Of a stretch of DNA of 64,000 bases, positions 61,469 to 64,000 are shown piece by piece; the first letter of the stretch is position 1; every line of letters starts with the position of its first letter. Source of the DNA: Pisaster brevispinus (lineage: Eukaryota > Echinodermata > Asteroidea > Forcipulatida > Asteriidae); the NCBI GenBank assembly GCA_023634235.1, contig JAMKCF010000007.1, positions 15,568,592-15,632,591 of the forward strand. Reading direction: 5' to 3'. The translations under genes were made by a program, and so were the position numbers. The notes below the pieces were generated by a model. The model did no database searches, had not been told where the DNA came from, and worked only from the letters and a program-made list of their open reading frames with translations.

Positions 61469-62739
61469 GTCGGTAAAACATAAACATATCATAAACAAAA
61501 CAAGAAATGTAGGGCATATTTACCCTTCGATGTTTGCACCATCCATGTCAATGTTAATATTGTGAATAAACAGTTTATAATGTTAAGTTGACCTTTAATA
61601 ATTGGGCTGAAGAAACTACTCACTTAAACCATGGAGGTAGAATTAATTATACCTCCATGCTTAAACCATGGAGGTAAAGAAACTCACTCTTCAGAAGAAG
61701 CTAATTTACTAAAAGGACGAAGACTCGTTTGTCAACCTACATCGAAATATCAGTTATGTGCAGAATGTACACCCACACTATACATCTACTACAGCTCTCA
61801 TTAATTAACATCCTGTTCAAATCTTGAAATTTTAAGTAGTTTCCATTATTTACACGTATACAGTGGTCAAGCTCGTAACATTTTAAATTACTGTATATTC
61901 CGAGAATAATCGTAAATAATAACATCTTATTTCCCGTTGATAAAGTGGATCTAAGGCTATGTAGATAAACATATGAAAAGGCATTCACTTGCCCTGTCTT
62001 CCTACTCTTATATTAAAGCTGTTTAAAAAATAGAAATAAAGGTCCTTTTACCCCAGGCATTCCTATCTTTATGTTTCATATAATACCCATATTTTCAAAC
62101 TTTTGAATGTAAATTACCAAGGTTCTATCTGAAACAAATACGCACATTTGTAAGTTCACCTTTGACTGCAAAAGTCCAGTAAAGTATAGCGCCCTCATGC
62201 CTTTTGTGTTTGCAAATAATTATTTTGTTGATGATTATTTATTCTTTTAAAATTGAGATAAATTATTTATAAACCCTTCAGTGATTTAAAATCATGCAAT
62301 TTGATATAAGTTTACAACTGAAGTTTGCAATTATAAAAGAAACAGTGCAAAAATAGATAGTTTTTGTATTAGCACTCTTTTTTTTTTTACTAACAAAATG
62401 CCTTAGAAAGTATGATGAACGAACCAACTTTGGTTGTGGATCAAATTACCACAAATTAATTTGTCTCGAATTAATCCTTTCTTCGTTTTAATTGCATTTA
62501 AAAAAGTTTGCTTATAATGTGGCGTTAGAAAAATTATTTCCTTGTGAATTTATGTGTAATTGTGCATATCAAAAGTGACCGATTTTGTTTCATATTTTTA
62601 ACATGGTCGAGCCAAGCTAAATTGTGGGAGAACTTCGACTACTAGCAGTTTTGCTTTTCCTTTATAAAGTTTGCTAGCGATCATTGTCAGATAATAATCA
62701 TTTATACAAAATATTAAAAGCGATTTTCAATCGAGAAAG
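61469..62739. other. AT-rich non-coding sequence
   Basis: A small hairpin at 61630-61659 (CATGGAGGTA..TACCTCCATG) is the only structure seen. No gene is supported. Confidence 0.45.
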
Positions 62740-64000
62740 TTATAAAAGTTTTTAAACAAAATAAATCCCCAAATGTTGAATTTTGACATTTTGTCAACGC
62801 GTGCTCTAGAAAACCAGCATGAATGTATAGCTTTTAGTTTGTCAAATGTTTATGCAATTTAGGAGTTGTACAAAATTTAGTTTGAGATGTTACATCAACT
62901 ACCTGAACTTAGTGTTAAAAGTTTATTTCCACACAACAAGCAAGAAAAACATAATCCCCCAAAATGTTAAATTTTTGCATCATGTCACACTTGCTCTCAA
63001 AACCCAGTTAAAATGTAAAGCTTTTTGCTTGTCAAATGTTAATGCAATTTAGGAATTGTACAAAATTTAGTTTGAGATGTCGCATCAACTACCTGAACTT
63101 AGTGTAAAAAGTTCATGTCCATACAAGCAAGCAAGAAAAAAAATAACTTACAAAATGTTGAATTTTTGACATCATGTCACAGTGCGCTCAAAACCCAGTA
63201 TGAATGTATAGCTTTTTGCTTGTCAAATGTTAATGCAATTTAGGAATTGTACAAAATTTAGTTTGAGATGTCGCATCAACTGCCTGAACTTAGTGTAAAA
63301 AGTTCATGTCCATACAACAAGCAAGAAAAAAAATAACTTACAAAATGTTGAATTTTTGCATCATGTCACAGTGCTCTCAAAACCCAGTTTAAATGTATAG
63401 CTTTTTGCTTGTCAAATGTTAATGCAATTTAGGAATTGTACAAAATTTAGTTTGAGATGTCGCATCAACTACCTGAACTTAGTGTAAAAAGTTTATGTCC
63501 ATAAAACAAGTAAGAAAAAAATAAACCTACAAAATGTTGAATTTTTGACATCATGTCACAGTGCTCTCAAAACCCAGTATGAATGTATAGCTTTTTGCTT
63601 GTCAAATGTTAATGCAATTTAGGAATTGTACAAAATTTAGTTTGAGATGTCGCATCAACTACCTGAACTTAGTGTAAAAAGTTCATGTCCATACAACAAG
63701 CAAGAAAAAAAATAACTTACAAAATGTTGAATTTTTGCATCATGTCACAGTGCTCTCAAAACCCAGTTTAAATGTATAGCTTTTTGCTTGTCAAATGTTA
63801 ATGCAATTTAGGAATTGTACAAAATTTAGTTTGAGATGTCGCATCAACTACCTGAACTTAGTGTAAAAAGTTCATGTCCATACAACAAGCAAGAAAAAAA
63901 ATAACTTACAAAATGTTGAATTTTTGCATCATGTCACAGTGCTCTCAAAACCCAGTTTAAATGTATAGCTTTTTGCTTGTCAAATGTTAATGCAATTTAG
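62740..64000 (+). repeat. Satellite, ~190-bp monomer, six-plus copies, open at window edge
   Basis: GCTTGTCAAATGTTAATGCA occurs at 63027, 63218, 63407, 63597, 63786 and 63975, with a diverged copy near 62836, so the monomer is 189-191 bases. Two monomer types alternate: type A has TTTTTGACATCATGTCAC and CAGTATGAATG; type B has TTTTTGCATCATGTCAC and CAGTTTAAATG. The first copies are most diverged and later ones nearly identical, the pattern expected at an array edge. The array continues beyond 64000. Confidence 0.95.

Overview
The window reads as a gene-poor stretch of a eukaryotic nuclear genome, most likely a marine deuterostome invertebrate and probably an echinoderm. The signs are split exons with GT-AG introns, AT-rich non-coding sequence, tRNA-derived SINEs, many foldback (MITE-like) elements and many unrelated tandem arrays. 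There are no bacterial operons, ribosome binding sites or dense ORFs. The echinoderm assignment is inference from repeat style (SINE body, GCTTAAGC-type and CCGAGGG-type dispersed repeats); no taxonomic marker gene was seen.

Only one gene can be named with confidence. On the minus strand, exons at 53183-53058, 52270-52077 and 51016-50849 join in phase into one complete discoidin (coagulation factor 5/8 type C) domain of about 161 residues, followed by a stop codon. Further upstream, three short candidate exons (60380-60359, 57678-57624, 57306-57239) have splice sites and phases that would lead into the domain. They may encode the N-terminal part but are weakly supported. On the plus strand there are three weaker exon candidates: 33272-33332 (ATG plus a GC-type donor), 41602-41728 and 44705-44817.

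Layout. 1-4400: AT-rich unique sequence with one dispersed repeat and a small tandem repeat. 4400-5300: minisatellites. 5300-10900: unique sequence with inverted-repeat pairs. 10900-13800: dispersed repeat, two degenerate tandem arrays and a long-range inverted repeat. 15931-19250: a 3,047-bp element (16019-19065) inserted inside a 39-bp minisatellite; it is built from two arrays of the palindrome-rich word TTGGCCCAACGTTGGGCCAA. 20-25 kb: more degenerate tandem arrays, one with a repeated open frame. 25-35 kb: mostly unique, with a SINE head, a TIR-flanked segment and a segmental duplication carrying small TIR elements. 35-48 kb: duplications, SINEs, two foldback elements, dispersed repeats and candidate exons. 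48.1-48.3 kb: a 21-bp minisatellite. 50.8-60.4 kb: the discoidin gene with a foldback element in one intron, and a 110-bp array plus a TIR element upstream. 62.7-64.0 kb: the start of a ~190-bp satellite with a two-monomer higher-order pattern, running off the window.

Genes do not form a pathway here. What links the window is repeat biology: nested insertion, foldback elements and local duplication around one secreted or cell-surface lectin-like gene.
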